Source: Calendula officinalis
Lineage: Eukaryota; Streptophyta; Magnoliopsida; Asterales; Asteraceae
Reading direction: 5' to 3'
DNA length: 64,000 bases
Assembly: GCA_963853835.1 (NCBI GenBank)
Contig: OY970820.1
Location: 22,375,873-22,439,872 of the forward strand
Shown piece after piece: positions 45,707 to 57,613 of the stretch. The notes under the pieces were generated by a model. It searched no databases and had not been told where the DNA came from. It saw only the letters and a program-made list of their open reading frames with translations. Numbering within the stretch: position 1 is the stretch's first letter; every line of letters begins with the position of its first letter. The position numbers and the translations under genes are program-made.

Positions 45707-45879
45707 TTTCGTCTATAAATTTTATGTAGCATTTGTTCATGTATCAAATTTTGTATAAACTTATCATTACAGCTATCGATTCTTATGTCATTTTTAAAAT
45801 ATTAATATTTGTTGGTATTTTTTTTCTATAATATATCTCTTGAAGCATGCCCGCCCAGTCGGGCGGGCTATGAAGCTAG
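44600..45879 (+). mobile_element. Helitron 3' half, truncated on the 5' side
   Basis: RepHel helicase remnants run from 44600 to 45703. The element ends with a perfect 8-bp hairpin, GCCCGCCC-AGTC-GGGCGGGC (45849-45868), seven bases of linker and CTAG at 45876-45879, then T. This is the canonical Helitron 3' terminus. The Rep nuclease part and the 5' TC end are not seen. Orientation is opposite to the Helitron end at 7093. Confidence 0.8.
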
Positions 45880-46869
45880 TTTTAGAAATATAGCTTTACA
45901 TGTTTCATGTGTTTTTTTATGTTTTACTTCGCATATGTTATACATATTTTACAATATTTTATCTTTTTAGGTTATCTATATAGTACTAATGATATCATAT
46001 ATTGTCTTACCCATGACATGACATCACATAATGTCTTACTCATGATATCATACATTTTTTTCACCACAAATTTTTGATGAAGATCTTTTGAAAAGTTGTT
46101 TCTCTAACTCTCAATTATCAATATGACTATCTACATTTTATCTCATCACATATTACCATTTATTGTAGTGAATGACGATCCCAAAAACCCTAGTGCTTCA
46201 TGACAATATATAACAAGAATTAATGTTTTATAAAATGCAAGTAGTTCATGACAATTTACACTCTGACGTTAACTGACATTCTAATTTTTGTTAAATCAAC
46301 GCTACATCAGCTCAAACCTACTTTAGCTATAAAGTTTCACCGTCGATTGAGAACCTCGCCAGCCGTATCTCTGCCATGTGTTCCTTCACCGTTATAGTCG
46401 TCGGCACCATTACAGATGAACAAAGCACAATGCACTATTCATATCTGTTCGTTGGTACTCGTAACAAACAATTAAATAGCCATAGCCTAATTGAGGGATA
46501 TGAAAGTATGAAACACTTACATTAAATCGCTAGAAATCACACAAAGAATGATTCTGGGAAAACCAAGAAACTGAATGAATTAAGCCTAAACGTATGCATA
46601 TTAAATCAAGGTAGTTTGAAAGGGGATGAGAAAGGTATATATGAGGGTTATGTAAACCTAACTGAGAAAGAGGGGGAAAACGGTTATAGAGATACCTGTG
46701 AGATTTTTTCGACGGACGAGACGAAAGTATTATCAAGAAGGAGCTGATTATCACAAATCCAATCCAAATCAACAAGAATTCATTGTCTGACCTTCTTACA
46801 AAGTGAGTGAATGCATGGGTTGGGTTAAAAAAAGGAAAAGAAGGGTTTCGACTTTCGAGAGAAGGAAAT
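45880..46869. other. intergenic DNA between Helitron and Gypsy element
   Basis: No supported gene. Composition changes from AT-rich to mixed near 46850, where the GC-richer LTR of the next element begins. Confidence 0.35.
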
Positions 46870-47527
46870 CATTAGGGACGATGCACTACTTTTGAAAATT
46901 GATGAAGTATACCACGTACATGAAATAAGACTGCATGAGGAAGCGGACGGAAGGATTGAGCTCGAGAAGGTAGGAAGCGACAAATCTGAATGGCCTCAAG
47001 GCAATCCCCAAGATTTGGTAACGTGCCCGGAATTAAGGGAACGGTGCCGTAAAAGCCACACAAGCATTAAATGCGAGCGGCACACAGAAAAGGGGTTCGT
47101 CGGAGGCCCATCCTTTTACCTTTCGGTCCAAAGACTTGGCCTCCGGCTATTAACCGGCGGACCTCCAAGCGGAGCGGATAAAGTTGCGAAGCTGATCATC
47201 CCGCTCATTTCTTTTGTTATGTATCCCGCCCATTTAATCGGTTATAAAAGGAGGAATTAGGAACAAGAGCAGGTATTCACTTCACCCTCATTTACTACAC
47301 TACACATTAAATACTTGTACTTGATCCCTGTTACATACTTAATACACCCTGTTTCGATCATACGTCGTATACTTATCCTATCTGTCGTACCGATTCTTAC
47401 TTAGGCATCAGAGTGTCTTCTGGGGGCGAATCCCAGAAGGCCTCTGACTAGAGTTGTTACTTGTTTCAGGATTCAACACATTGACGGAGAAGCGTACCGT
47501 CCGTCCACGGAAAATCAGGTTTCAACA
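46870..47527 (+). repeat. partial 5' LTR of the Tat/Retand-like element
   Basis: GC-rich sequence with a TATA-like GTTATAAAAGG at 47230-47240 and an end at TTCAACA just before the primer site. GGCATCAGAGTGTCTTCTGGG and CCCAGAAGGCCTCTGACTAG near 47403-47452 form an imperfect hairpin. The 5' boundary cannot be placed and no partner LTR exists in the window. Confidence 0.55.
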
Positions 47528-47529
47528 TT

Positions 47530-47546
47530 TGGCGCCATCCGTGGGA
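47530..47546 (+). other. primer-binding site of the Gypsy element
   Basis: TGGCGCCATCCGTGGGA, two bases after the LTR end. TGGCGCC-type primer sites are common in Tat and Athila lineages and differ from the Met-tRNA sites of the Copia elements in this window. Confidence 0.7.
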
Positions 47547-47557
47547 CCTTGAACAAA

Positions 47558-48950
47558 ATGGTCTTAGAATCGACCTTGAAGGGAGGAAATCGCTCCCCGG
47601 TGTCGACGAGAATCGAGCACACTCTCCCTCCTTTTTCCGCCTCAGAAGCCGTTAATGCTACAACATGCCCTCCTCCATCCGGATCATGGAAGGATGAACC
47701 GACAAAGGAAGAGATTGAAGAGTTCAATCTTTTCTGCAAGTTCAGAAAGCTCAGAAATCTGGAGAAGAGCCAGAGGAAGACCGGAGAAGGAATAAGCGGG
47801 GTCGGCCGAACTCTTACCTACTCCAGCGAAGAATCCACCCAGGAAGAGTCTACCAGATAGACCACCAGAGAAGTCTCCAAAGAAAAGACCTCCTCCAAGC
47901 GGGTCCATAGCCAGGAACCTCGGGGGAGAAGAGAAGAAGGGCGAACCACTAGGAGTAGGGGAGAAGGATCTTCTCAACGCCACTCCTCAACACCCAGAAG
48001 CTTCAGGTCTCCGTTCACCGACGACATCAATGAAATACCGATCCCTCCGGGGCTTAAAGGCCCCCGAGTCAAGTCATATGATGGAACCGGAGATCCAGAC
48101 GACCATGTTGCTAGCTTCCGGTGGGCCGTTAGAATGATGCCTATGGACCAAAAGTTATGGTGCTTGTACTTCGCAGGAACGTTGGAGGGTTCGGCTCGAT
48201 ACTGGCTGCCACAAAAAAGCATAACTAATTTCGAAGAACCTGTTACGCAGTTCAGTCATAGATTCATACAACAAAAGAAATACCAACAACGTTCTCAATC
48301 CATCATGGCTTGCAGACAACGGGAGGGGGAATCAAACAAATCTTATTTTAAAAGATTTAACGGAAAGAGTCGGAAGATGCCCGTCCGGGAAGACTCGCTT
48401 ATAATAGCAGCCTTTACGTATGGTCTCCGTGAAGGAGAGTTGTTTAGAGAACTGTCAAAAAGAGACTTTGTGAAGGCAGACGATATGATTAACGCAGTGA
48501 ACAAAGTTCTTAAGCAAGAAGAGGAAAGTGCGGAGAAACTACGTTTCGAAGCTCAAGAGAAGAAAGGAACAGGAGGTTCCGGATCGCGCAAGATCGGGGA
48601 GAAAGTTAAAGGAGGATTCAGGTCGGGGTACACTACGAAGCCCTCGTATCGGGGGGCCCTCAGGAAGGAAGGTTCCCTCACGAGCGATACGGCCAATCCA
48701 AGTAGGAAGCTTACTCAACTTCCGATGCCTACAAATCCGCCGAAGGGAGGGTAGCTAGAAAGTGATTCCCTCGAGATCCAAACGCAAATTGTGAGTTCTA
48801 TAAAATTATGGGCCACGCAACAGCTTCCTGCGAAAGTTATAAGAGGGAAAAAGAGACGCAAGTTAGGGGAAGACCGGAGGTGGTTGCAGCCGAACCCCCG
48901 GCAAAGAAGGATGTTACGGCGTATAATACAGAAATATTTGCGCTGGAAGA
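47558..48950 (+). pseudogene. Gypsy gag (broken)
   Basis: Begins at the ATG near 47558 (MVLESTLKGGNR). An in-frame stop at 47858 interrupts an otherwise continuing frame. The retrotransposon gag domain (48060-48540) includes KSYDGTGDPDDHVASF, WCLYFAGTLEGSARYW and LIIAAFTYGLREGELFREL. A zinc knuckle region near 48785-48840 reads CEFYKIMGHATASC, with Tyr in place of the second Cys, in a shifted frame. Not functional. Confidence 0.78.
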
Positions 48951-48969
48951 ATAGGCACCATCTCCGTAC

Positions 48970-49473
48970 TTGGGGAAAAGAAAAGGAGGGGCTGTGGAGT
49001 TTGGTAGAGGGGAACCCGTTCCGGAAGGATACGTAGGAACAGAACCTCTGGTCATCTTCGGGGTGATAGCCAAGACGATGGTCCGCCGGGTCTACATAGA
49101 CTCCGGAAGCTCCGCTAACATTATGTACGGGCATTGCTTTGATAAATTCTCTGCCGATATCAAGTCTCTATTCAAACCAGCCAATGGAACGGTCGTAGGT
49201 TTTTCCGGACAATCGGTGTGGTCTAGAGGGAAGATATACCTCCCTCTCACGCGAATAGACTGGGAAAAAAGTCACAGTAAGACTGTTTTAGCCGAGTTCG
49301 TCGTAATAGAAGCACCCTCGCGGTATAATGCTATTCTAGGGAGAACAGGCGTGTGGCAGTTCCAGGCCATCCCATCTACCATTCACGATCTACTCAAATT
49401 CCCCTCAGAGAAAGGAGTGGTTATGGGGCATGCTCCATTAGAATATAACAGTGTCGCTCATCAAGATAGCTGA
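48970..49473 (+). pseudogene. Gypsy aspartic protease
   Basis: The protease domain is open for 167 codons. RRVYIDSGSSANIMYG carries the catalytic DSG (about 49100), and YNAILGR is the family's C-terminal flap motif. It ends at a TGA at 49471, which separates it from RT. In a live element it would be part of a continuous polyprotein. Confidence 0.8.
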
Positions 49474-49494
49474 ACGGAGCAGAACGAGGTACAA

Positions 49495-50334
49495 TTGGTT
49501 GTCAACCCGAAGTATCCGGATATCAAAGTCAGTATCGGGGGGAACCTACCCTCCGGCCTGCAGGAGAAGTTGGGAAATCTGCTAAGAAAATACAAGCAGG
49601 CATTCGCTTGGGAGCCGAAAGACATGACCGGCGTTCTAAGGACGATGGTGGAACATCGTCTCAACATCAATCCCGAATTCTCTCCGGTGAAGCAATTTAA
49701 GCGAGGAATGGCGGCGGAACAGAATGAGGTAGTTAACAAAGAAGTTAGCGAATTGGTGTCGGCAGGAGTTCTCCGGAGCGCCTAATATCCTGAATGGGTA
49801 GCTAACCCTGTGCTAGTCAAGAAAGGGGACGGATCCATGCGAATGTGTGTAGACTTCAAAGATTTAAACAATGCCTTCCCGAAGGATAGTTATCCCCTCC
49901 CGGAGATAGAACAAAAGGTAGAATCCTTGGGGGGATATAAGTGGAAGTCGTTCTTAGACGCATACAAAGGCTACCATCAGGTACACATGGCTCGAGAAGA
50001 TGATGAAAAAACAACGTTCCATACTGCCAAAGGAATGTTTTGCTATATCAAAATGCCGTTTGGACTCCGGAACGCTGGAGCGACCTACCAACGTTTGGTA
50101 GACAGAGCATTCGAAGAACAGATCGGGCGAAACTTGGAGGTATACGTCGATGACATGGTCATTAAGAGCAAGGGAGACGAAGACCTGATCCAAGACGTAG
50201 AAGAAACCTTGTTGCAACTTCTAAAGGTCAATATGAAGCTAAATCCTAAGAAATGTTCATTTGGTATGAGTCAGGGAAGGTTCCTGGGTCATGTGGTTAC
50301 GCCGAACGGAATACAAGCCAATCCAGATAAGTAA
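49495..50334 (+). pseudogene. Gypsy reverse transcriptase, truncated
   Basis: RT blocks are clear: LINPEFSPVKQFKRG-like sequence, an internal TAA at 49783, then MRMCVDFKDLNNAFPKDSYP, MPFGLRNAGATYQRLV and the catalytic YVDDMVIKS (near 50140). The frame stops at 50332, right after GRFLGHVVTPNGI. RNase H, integrase and chromodomain sequence are all missing, so a deletion must have joined RT to the 3' region. Confidence 0.85.
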
Positions 50335-50639
50335 ATAATGATACAGTAACTCATACCTATGAGCAGGAGTAGGCACTCCGGGAGGAGGTCTCAATCCTGT
50401 AACCGGACGGATACCGGGAAAACGAATACGAACGAATCTAATGCTGCTAAACCTAAGTGGGGGACGCCTCACTAAAAGGTAATAGTTTGCACAAACGACG
50501 ATATAAATATTGCGATATAAGTAATAAAGGCGCTTCTAGCGCATCGTTGCACACACAAAATAGCAAATACGGATACAAGTGTCTAAGCACTGCTCAGAAG
50601 CATAGTACGATTACAATTCAAAAAAACAAAAAAAAAAAA

Positions 50640-53181
50640 CTAAGACTTGCTCCTGCGGCCGGAGCTCTCACCAACACCTTCTGGACCAGTCGAAGGCTTC
50701 GTCACCAAGGTCTTCAGCTCATCTAAACTCACGACTCCGCTTTCAAAGGAATCAATCAAAGAGTAGTGGGGGGAAACCAAGTCGCCAAACAAGCTGATAA
50801 TGGCCGCTTGACCCTCCGGAAAGTCATGAACAAGTTGGGAATCTTTGAGCAAATCAGGATACGCTTTCTGCATATCCAAACATCCTTGGTATTGCCCGTA
50901 TTTGACACTTTCCCGCTGGAGGCAGAGTTTTTCTGCTCAAATTCATGAGAATTAAGGAATGCTTCAATAACCCACGGAACCCCTCTCTTGAGCAACCAGC
51001 CGATATCTTCACGCTTAGAGGCAAACATCCCCTCCTGCAACTCAACCTCCTCCCTCAATTATTCATTTTCAGCATTCACATCTGAAAGACGATTCTCTAC
51101 CTCCTTCAACCCCTCGTCCTTCTCTACCAATAAAGCTTCTAACTCCGCAATCCTAGCAGACGAAGCGTTCTGCTGCTTTTCCAGTTCGGATGAGCGTTCT
51201 TTTTCTGCAACAAGTAAACGATTGGCTTCGTTGAGCTGCTCCTGCAGATTGGCTTCATTAATCCTGAAATACGATCAAACTCTAGCTTTTGCATCTTGGC
51301 GTCTTGCTCATTACGGACACATCGAGTTTGAAGCTCAGAGATAAGTTTCATGGAGCCCAATAATCCAGACTTTACTCTAGAGAACAGATCGCTGTCAGGT
51401 ACGTTCCCCAGGCCAACAAGGTACGTTCCCCGGGCCAACAGGAGTGATGGTTTCGGTGATGGCTACGGAAGGAATAATAGCAGGTGCGGAAGTGATTACC
51501 GCTCATGTGGCCACCGCGGAAGTAACAGCAGAAAGAGTAACTCAAGGGGGATCCAATCGACCAAAAAGGAGCCTCTGAGTGGACTCAGATGCGATCATAG
51601 CAGAAGAAGGTTCAGCAGTACGGACCGGTTCACCTGCACGAAGAAGTTAGTGATAAGCAACATGTATATATAAAAAGAAAACAATGCAAAATAACTCGCA
51701 TACCGGTAGAAAGAAAAGGGGGAAGCGACGATTGGCTTCAGGCAGATTGAGGCGAACGAGATTCCCTAATCATCGATGAAGTAGCAGCTCCGAAACTAAA
51801 TAATTGTCTACCAAACATAGCGAACGCAGCATCACTAGAGGCTGCAGGAAACCTCCATGAAGACGATAAATCGGAGCCCAAAGCAGGAGCATGAACGCTG
51901 GTAGTTACAATAGTAGGGGTGGTAAAAGATGGAGGCTTAAAAGTAATGACAGGCACAGGGTTGATGACCGGAGCAACGGACACAGGAACTTCGGATACCA
52001 CTACACACTCAGAAAGACCTGTTTAAAACCAAAGGATGATTCTTTCTTCTTGTATATATAAAATAATAATAATAAGGACAAGGGAAAGTACCTTCAGGAT
52101 CGGTTCTGCCTCGCTTGCGCGGTAGGTTTTCGGCCTCCTCGCGACCTTTGCGAACCTGGCTCCCTTTTCCATGCTATGTGGAAGAATTGGTTCGAACATA
52201 GCGAGTCTTCGGAGTTCTGCGCAGCTCCACCTGCGAATCAGGAATCATGGTCCCCTCCAGGGAGAACTCAGGACCGGATGATGGAACATTCTTGGTTGAA
52301 GTGGCACCTTCGGCCTCAGTTCTAGAAAGATCGATGGTGGCCTCGGAACTGTTGCTTTCTTCAACCGGAGGCAGAAACGGCGTAATTTCGCCCTCTGCAA
52401 CAAGCGTACTACCTTCCGGCAAACCACCTTTCTTCATTTGAAGGCGTTTCAGGAGCGAAACAGTTTGATCATTAACCTTCCAAATGGGCCTCACATCACG
52501 TTGTAAGTAATAAGGGCTAAGGTCCGCCATGCCCAAAAACACCTCGTCGGGATCCTCCCACTCAACAATAACAGCGGAAATCTTGTCTGCATACTCACGC
52601 TCTTCAAGGGTCAAGTCGGGCACCGGGTCGAAGCCCCTTCCGGACGCTTTCCCCCATGGAAGATCTATATTGTTAAAAGTTGCTCGATCAATATAGAAGA
52701 AGTTGTGCTTCCAGACCCGTGATACAATCATGTTGGCCGGGGCGATGGGCGAAGACAGCCCAATCGCCGCGACCAGTCACGGTGTAAAAATAACGGAATA
52801 GCGTGACAGAAAGAGGAATACCAAGGGATCGACAGAGCATAACGAAACCGATCACCTTGTGAAGTGAGTTGGGGGGGGGAGTTGGGCGATGTGCAACCCA
52901 AGATTCTGTAAAACGATCAGAATGAATGAATCGATAGGGAATTGCAATCCCCCAAGCAAAAACTGGAAGTAAACAGGCTCAAATCCCTCCTGAGCAGACC
53001 GTATAGTATCAGTTTTCCCTGGTAACAATAGTTTGTAACGCTGATCGATAAAGTATTCAGTATTAATTTTGTGCAGATCAGCAGCGGAAAAGGTTGAATA
53101 AGTATTTAAAGCATTCTTCACCTCTTTGGCGGCTTTCTCTTTAGTCTGTTTCTCTTTTCTCATGATTGATGTGTTTATCAT
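50640..53181 (-). pseudogene. antisense ORF of the Tat/Retand-like element, multi-exon
   Basis: On the minus strand, 53181-52852 (YKLLLPGKTDTIRSAQEGF, LQFPIDSFILIVLQNLGLHI) matches the putative gypsy-type transposon N-terminal domain typical of Tat extra ORFs. 52731-52174 continues it (FFYIDRATFNNIDLPWGK, DLSPYYLQRDVRPIW). Further blocks lie at 52001-51738, 51438-51139 and 51058-50640, rich in Ser/Pro/Ala and then coiled-coil-like (NEQDAKMQKLEFDR). Between blocks there are good splice signals: AG/GTACTTTCC near 52090 with TTTAAACAG near 52021, and CCG/GTATGCGAG near 51700 with CGTGCAG near 51640. The N-terminus may extend past 53163, where the MITE cuts it. Small frame breaks suggest decay. 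Function unknown. Confidence 0.6.
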
Positions 53182-53325
53182 TGACAGCCCTAAGGGCTGT
53201 CAATAGACATGCATCAAATACTTGTACGTCAATCTATAAATACTCGTTGAATCTTAGGAACCACTTCCCCCATTGATTAATGTATAGCTTTTTTGCATGT
53301 AATGACAGCCCTAAAGACTGTCATT
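53180..53325. mobile_element. foldback MITE, copy 1
   Basis: 146-bp element whose two ends are each a self-palindrome: ATTGACAGCCCTAAGGG... at 53180-53204 and AATGACAGCCCTAAAGACTG... at 53301-53325. Internal marker AATCTTAGGAACCACTTCCC identifies the family. It abuts, and overlaps by two bases, the antisense ORF of the Gypsy element. Confidence 0.65.
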
Positions 53326-53584
53326 ATCAAAACCAAAAAAAATGATTAGTTCTTTAGTATAATTGTCCATTTGTAAAAAAAAAAAAAAAGTGATTAAACC
53401 TCAAAGCCATCAAGTGCGCAAGTCACGTAAAGAGAAAGGGGTTTTGAGTTTTTGTTATATATTTTATAAGTAAGAGGTATTTTACTAGGTTCTAAACGAG
53501 TATTTTGGGTTGAATTATTAAATATTAAGGAGTTATTAGGGAAATAGCCCAAACTCAACGGGTATTTAACAAAAGAGTTTTGTT
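53326..53584. other. short AT-rich stretch between foldback MITEs
   Basis: Nothing coding. Contains a poly(A) run at 53375-53389 only. Confidence 0.35.
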
Positions 53585-53722
53585 AATGACAGCCCTTAGG
53601 GCTGTCTCTAACATGCAAAAAACGCTTTTACATTCATTGATAAAGTAGTGTTCCTAAAATTCAGGGAGCGATTTTTATATTGGTTTTGTCTTGTTATTGA
53701 CAGCCCTAAGAGCTATTATTAT
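53585..53722. mobile_element. foldback MITE, copy 2 (inverted relative to copy 1)
   Basis: Ends are AATGACAGCCCTTAGGGCTG (53585) and ATTGACAGCCCTAAGAGCT (53696). The interior holds AACATGCAAAAAACG and GTTCCTAAAATTCAGGG, the reverse complement of copy 1 features, so the two copies face in opposite directions. Confidence 0.6.
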
Positions 53723-53755
53723 CATTTTCCTTAACAAAATAACACATTTTCATAT

Positions 53756-54333
53756 AGGGGTGGGCATTTGAGCTTAAAAACAACCCGAACCGAAAACCAA
53801 CCTAAACCGAACCGAAAACACGTAATCGGTTCGTTTTAAAAATTCATCATTTTCGGTTACGATTCTATTAATTTCGGTTTCAGTCCTCGAATAGAGATGA
53901 ACATTTGGGCTAAAAATAACTGAAACGAACTGAAAACATGTGGTTTGGTTTCACTTTTGAAAAATTCATCATTTTCGGTTCTATCAGTTTCGGATTCCAG
54001 ACCATGCTCACCTTAATTTTCAGCAAACACACTTGTTATTTCAGGACATAATTTTGTTTATAAAATATGTAGGGGTGAGCATTTGGGCTGAAAAAATCGA
54101 ACCGAACCGAAAACTGACCGAAATCAAACCGAACCAGAACCGATAACATGTTATCGGTTCGGTTTTGAAAATTCGTTGTTTTTTGTTTCGGTTCGGTTTG
54201 GTTCGGTCTTCGGAAAAGGGTGAGCATTTGACCTAAAAAACCCGAACCGAAATCGAACCGGACCGAAACCGAACCGAACCAAAATCGATAACATGTTACC
54301 GGTTCGATATCGGTTTTGAGAATTTGTCATTTT
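53756..54333. repeat. GGTTCGG-rich repeat, about four imperfect units
   Basis: Units start near 53756, 53902, 54070 and 54215 with GGGGTGGGCATTTGAGCTTA-like sequence (variants of GTGAGCATTTGGGC). Each contains CCGAACCGAAA runs and a reverse GGTTCGGTTTT arm around ATAACATGTTATCGG. Period about 145-170 bp. Similar CGAACCGAACCGA text recurs at 59660-59680. A class of dispersed plant repeat I cannot name. Confidence 0.6.
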
Positions 54334-57300
54334 CTGTAACATCCCAAAAATCAGAGGAAATTTAAAGATTTTTAATCAATAAAATATTACATTTTTCCTC
54401 AATAGTACAAGTAACTTAAAGGTCCCAACTCATAAATAAAAATATAAAATCGTCTGGTGGTTTAAATGCGGATTAATTAAAGGTTTTAAAAACAAAACAT
54501 GTTTGACTCGAAATAAATGTTTTAATCCAAATCCATAAATATAAAAATAGAAACGCAACTCATCAACCATTGACCTTCTCTTTGCCCTTGCTAGTACCTG
54601 CAAAATGGGAGGGAGTGTTTGGGGTCAGCCACCGCTGAGTGAATAATCAACACAATAAGCATACACATACAAACAATCCACACCACATAAGTGATCCCTA
54701 AAGACTCTACTCAATTCTCGATTATTAGGTCTTTTATTAAATTTCAATTGGTTCGCCAGTGCCGTGACGAACCCACAACGCGTGCCCCTGCTCTCGCGCT
54801 CGTCACTAGCACCCCTTCCAACACCCACCAGTGTCCCGCAGTACCACGCTGACAGTCGTGAATTATACTTGGCCCCCGGGAAGAGTTGGCTACCTCATGA
54901 ATCTCAAATAAAGTTAGTTTTATTAACGTGTTGACCCATTACAACATGTACTCTTATAAAACTAACATCTCAAGCTCAAGTATATCATCTCATAGATATA
55001 TAACCACATAGCACAACCCAAGTGTATAACAACTCATAATCAAAACTCAAGTACACAGATCATTCACATAATGATATGGTATGTAGCTCGGTTACTCAGT
55101 ATCCATTTCTCAATTCAGAATACGAGTAAAATAAATAACACATAGCACATCAACAAATAACAAGCTCATCTCAAAGCAATTCATGACATATAACACATAA
55201 TCATGAAGTGAATGTAAATGCAAGTGTATAGTGAGATCACCCACCTCGATAAACGTAAGCTCCTAAGGAATCCTCGGCACGCACAAGAGTCACAACTCAG
55301 CTCCTAAAGAATCCTACAATGCATCACAAGACTCGGATTAAAACTCAGCACTCTTACGGGAACGGCAATAACTCTCAAACCGCTCACTAGATTTTATTCA
55401 AATTTTTACAGTAGCTAAATGACTCAGAGGACTACAATTCGTCAGAAGACATCGGAACTCGAATCTGAACAGAACGGGCTCAAAAACAGACCCACAATAC
55501 AGAATAGCTGAACCAAAACTATTCTGCGGTGGTTTACAAAAACAACGATATCTTATAAACGACAAATCAGATTAACGATCCGTCAGCGGAAATGGAAAGA
55601 GGACTCAGAAAACAAGAGACTTACGCGGGCCAAAAATCGAGAAACGTATTTTGAGTGTTGTAAAAACAGTCTCAAACTCAAGACTATACATTCTGCCCAA
55701 ATTTCAGCATTACGTTTAAAACTTATTTTCAATCCGGACATCCACCCGTCTATTCCCGAGACCCCCCTACCGCCCCAAAATCACCTTTTATTACAAGAAC
55801 TTATATTCACAAAATCTTATTAAATTTATTTAAGAGAACCTTTCGGTTTATGAAACCAAGAACCTAAAGGTTCGGTTTCCGGTTTTTGGTTATAAAACGT
55901 TTAACCAATTCAACAATGGTTTTACCCAACCCAACACTTAACCCGACATCACTGAATCAGAGATTAGAACTCAGCCCCATCTCGCAAGCATTTGGACAAA
56001 AACAGTGTTAACGATTTAAAATGACTAAGCAACAATTTTCCCGACATCGAAATCCAATAACAATAGACTTTTTAAAACAACTCGAATATCCAAAACATCA
56101 GCAACCAACCCAATACTCGACATCATACAAAACCATGGCTAACCACAGTAACAAATCCGGGACAACCAGAATGGAAACAAAAACAGATTTGAACTACAAG
56201 ATTCGTTTGTTAAATGGAAAACGGAAGCATAGAACCGCTAAAACGACGAGAATCGAACTAACAATTAACCACTTCAAATCCAACATCCTCTGCGATCCCG
56301 TTACCCCAAGCCCATATATAAATCAGTACGTTTAACCAACAACATCCAGACACTATGATTTTATTGGTTAAACCGACAACCACAAGCTGTAAAGATCGCA
56401 TGAACAAACAGTCATATTAAGACTCGAACCCTTCACAAAGTCACAGATTAGAACTCAGAGTAATAGCAATCAATTGAAAACGAGTACGACATGGAAAAAG
56501 GAAAAAGAAATTACTACCGATGCATTCCTTGATCAAACCCGCCATGTAACTATCCACTTGACTTGCTCACAGCTTGGCAAGGACAACAACAACAACACGT
56601 AGTTCCACATCTCTGCTCGATTGATACTTCCAAAACCCGAGACACGAACAAGGTAATCGATCAATTCTGTCTAGCTCGGAAAGGACAAGCTCGGGAATCC
56701 TTGGCTGCGATTTTCTGCTTGATCACAATGAGTTCGAAAATGAGAAGAACGAAATTCACTTAATACCAGAATCGATGCTCAAATATAGGAAGCAAACAAG
56801 CAAACAAACACCTTAAATTAAAGGAAGGTGCTTGCCGACAAACCTTAAGATCGTGACCTGCTTCCCATGTGCTTTGCTGCTAGGTTCGAACAAAAGGAAG
56901 AAATGAGGATGCTCAATCAGAATTCACGAAGGGGAGAAATCATCTTCTGGTCGGCACCTACAAGAAAAGAACGGAGAGTGGAGATGCTCATACGGCTGAA
57001 AGAAAAACGAACATTACTTGGAGATGCTCTTGCCTTCTTGCTCGATGGAAGTGGTTGAAGATGGAGGATAATAGCGGCTGAGTTGTTTTAGGTTTAGGGA
57101 AATTACGGTGGTGATGTGGGCATAAGGCAAGAGTGGCTAGCTTAATATCCAAGTATTTGCACAAGGCCTCAAGCCCGGCCAAGAAAACAACGGGCCTTAC
57201 ACCCCATTCGAACTCAATTAAGGAAGCAAAAGACCAGGCCTCCAACCTTCGGGACTTAAGGCTCAACTAACCGGCTCCCTCCTTTTGGCACATGGTCGAA

Positions 57301-57480
57301 CTCAGGATCACGAGATAATTAGAACCCGACGCAAGCTAACATAATTGTGGCCCATAATGCTGATCGAAAGAAACAAACTAAACAGCTTGGCCTTGGCCTA
57401 CGGCCGACCACCCTTATACTCGGACTCAATACTTGATAGTATAGACCCTAAGCTCGGGATTAAATGTCGCGATATCATAA
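54334..57480 (+). repeat. probable Gypsy (Tekay-like) solo or truncated LTR
   Basis: Begins TGTAACATCCCAAAAATC at 54340, a typical start of long chromovirus LTRs in plants. About 3.1 kb follows without gene, primer site or protein domain. A candidate end is GGGATTAAATGTCGCGATATCA near 57450-57472, which only loosely mirrors the start. No target duplication was confirmed. The small open frames within it show no recognisable domain. Confidence 0.4.
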
Positions 57481-57613
57481 TTTAATTAACTCATAATTTG
57501 TTACACAAGAATCTAATAACCCTCTAGTCATATGAAACGTCACAAATTTACTTATCTTAGTTAAGTACACATTAAATCACATAATCTCTGAAAATTAATT
57601 AACACGTAAATTA
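57481..57613. other. short AT-rich spacer
   Basis: Nothing recognisable between the probable Gypsy LTR and the next Copia LTR. Confidence 0.3.

Larger units (their letters stand above)
46870..53181 (+). mobile_element. Tat/Retand-like Ty3-Gypsy retrotransposon, deleted and truncated
   Basis: A partial 5' LTR ends at 47527 (TTCAACA) and is followed by a non-Met primer site (TGGCGCCATCCGTGGGA, 47530-47546). Gag, protease and RT follow in order. The pol frame then breaks off at 50331 just after RT; RNase H and integrase are absent. From 50640 to 53181 an ORF lies in the antisense direction, as known for some Tat-lineage elements (Retand, Ogre relatives). No 3' LTR is visible; a foldback MITE starts right at 53180. 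The region is visibly GC-richer than its surroundings. Confidence 0.8.

Noticed and set aside
50457..51673. Plus-strand open frames at 50457-51673
   Set aside because: They are shadows of the antisense ORF on the minus strand and show no known domain.
56021..57266. Several open frames of 60-104 codons
   Set aside because: They lie in the probable Gypsy LTR, overlap on both strands and show no recognisable family.
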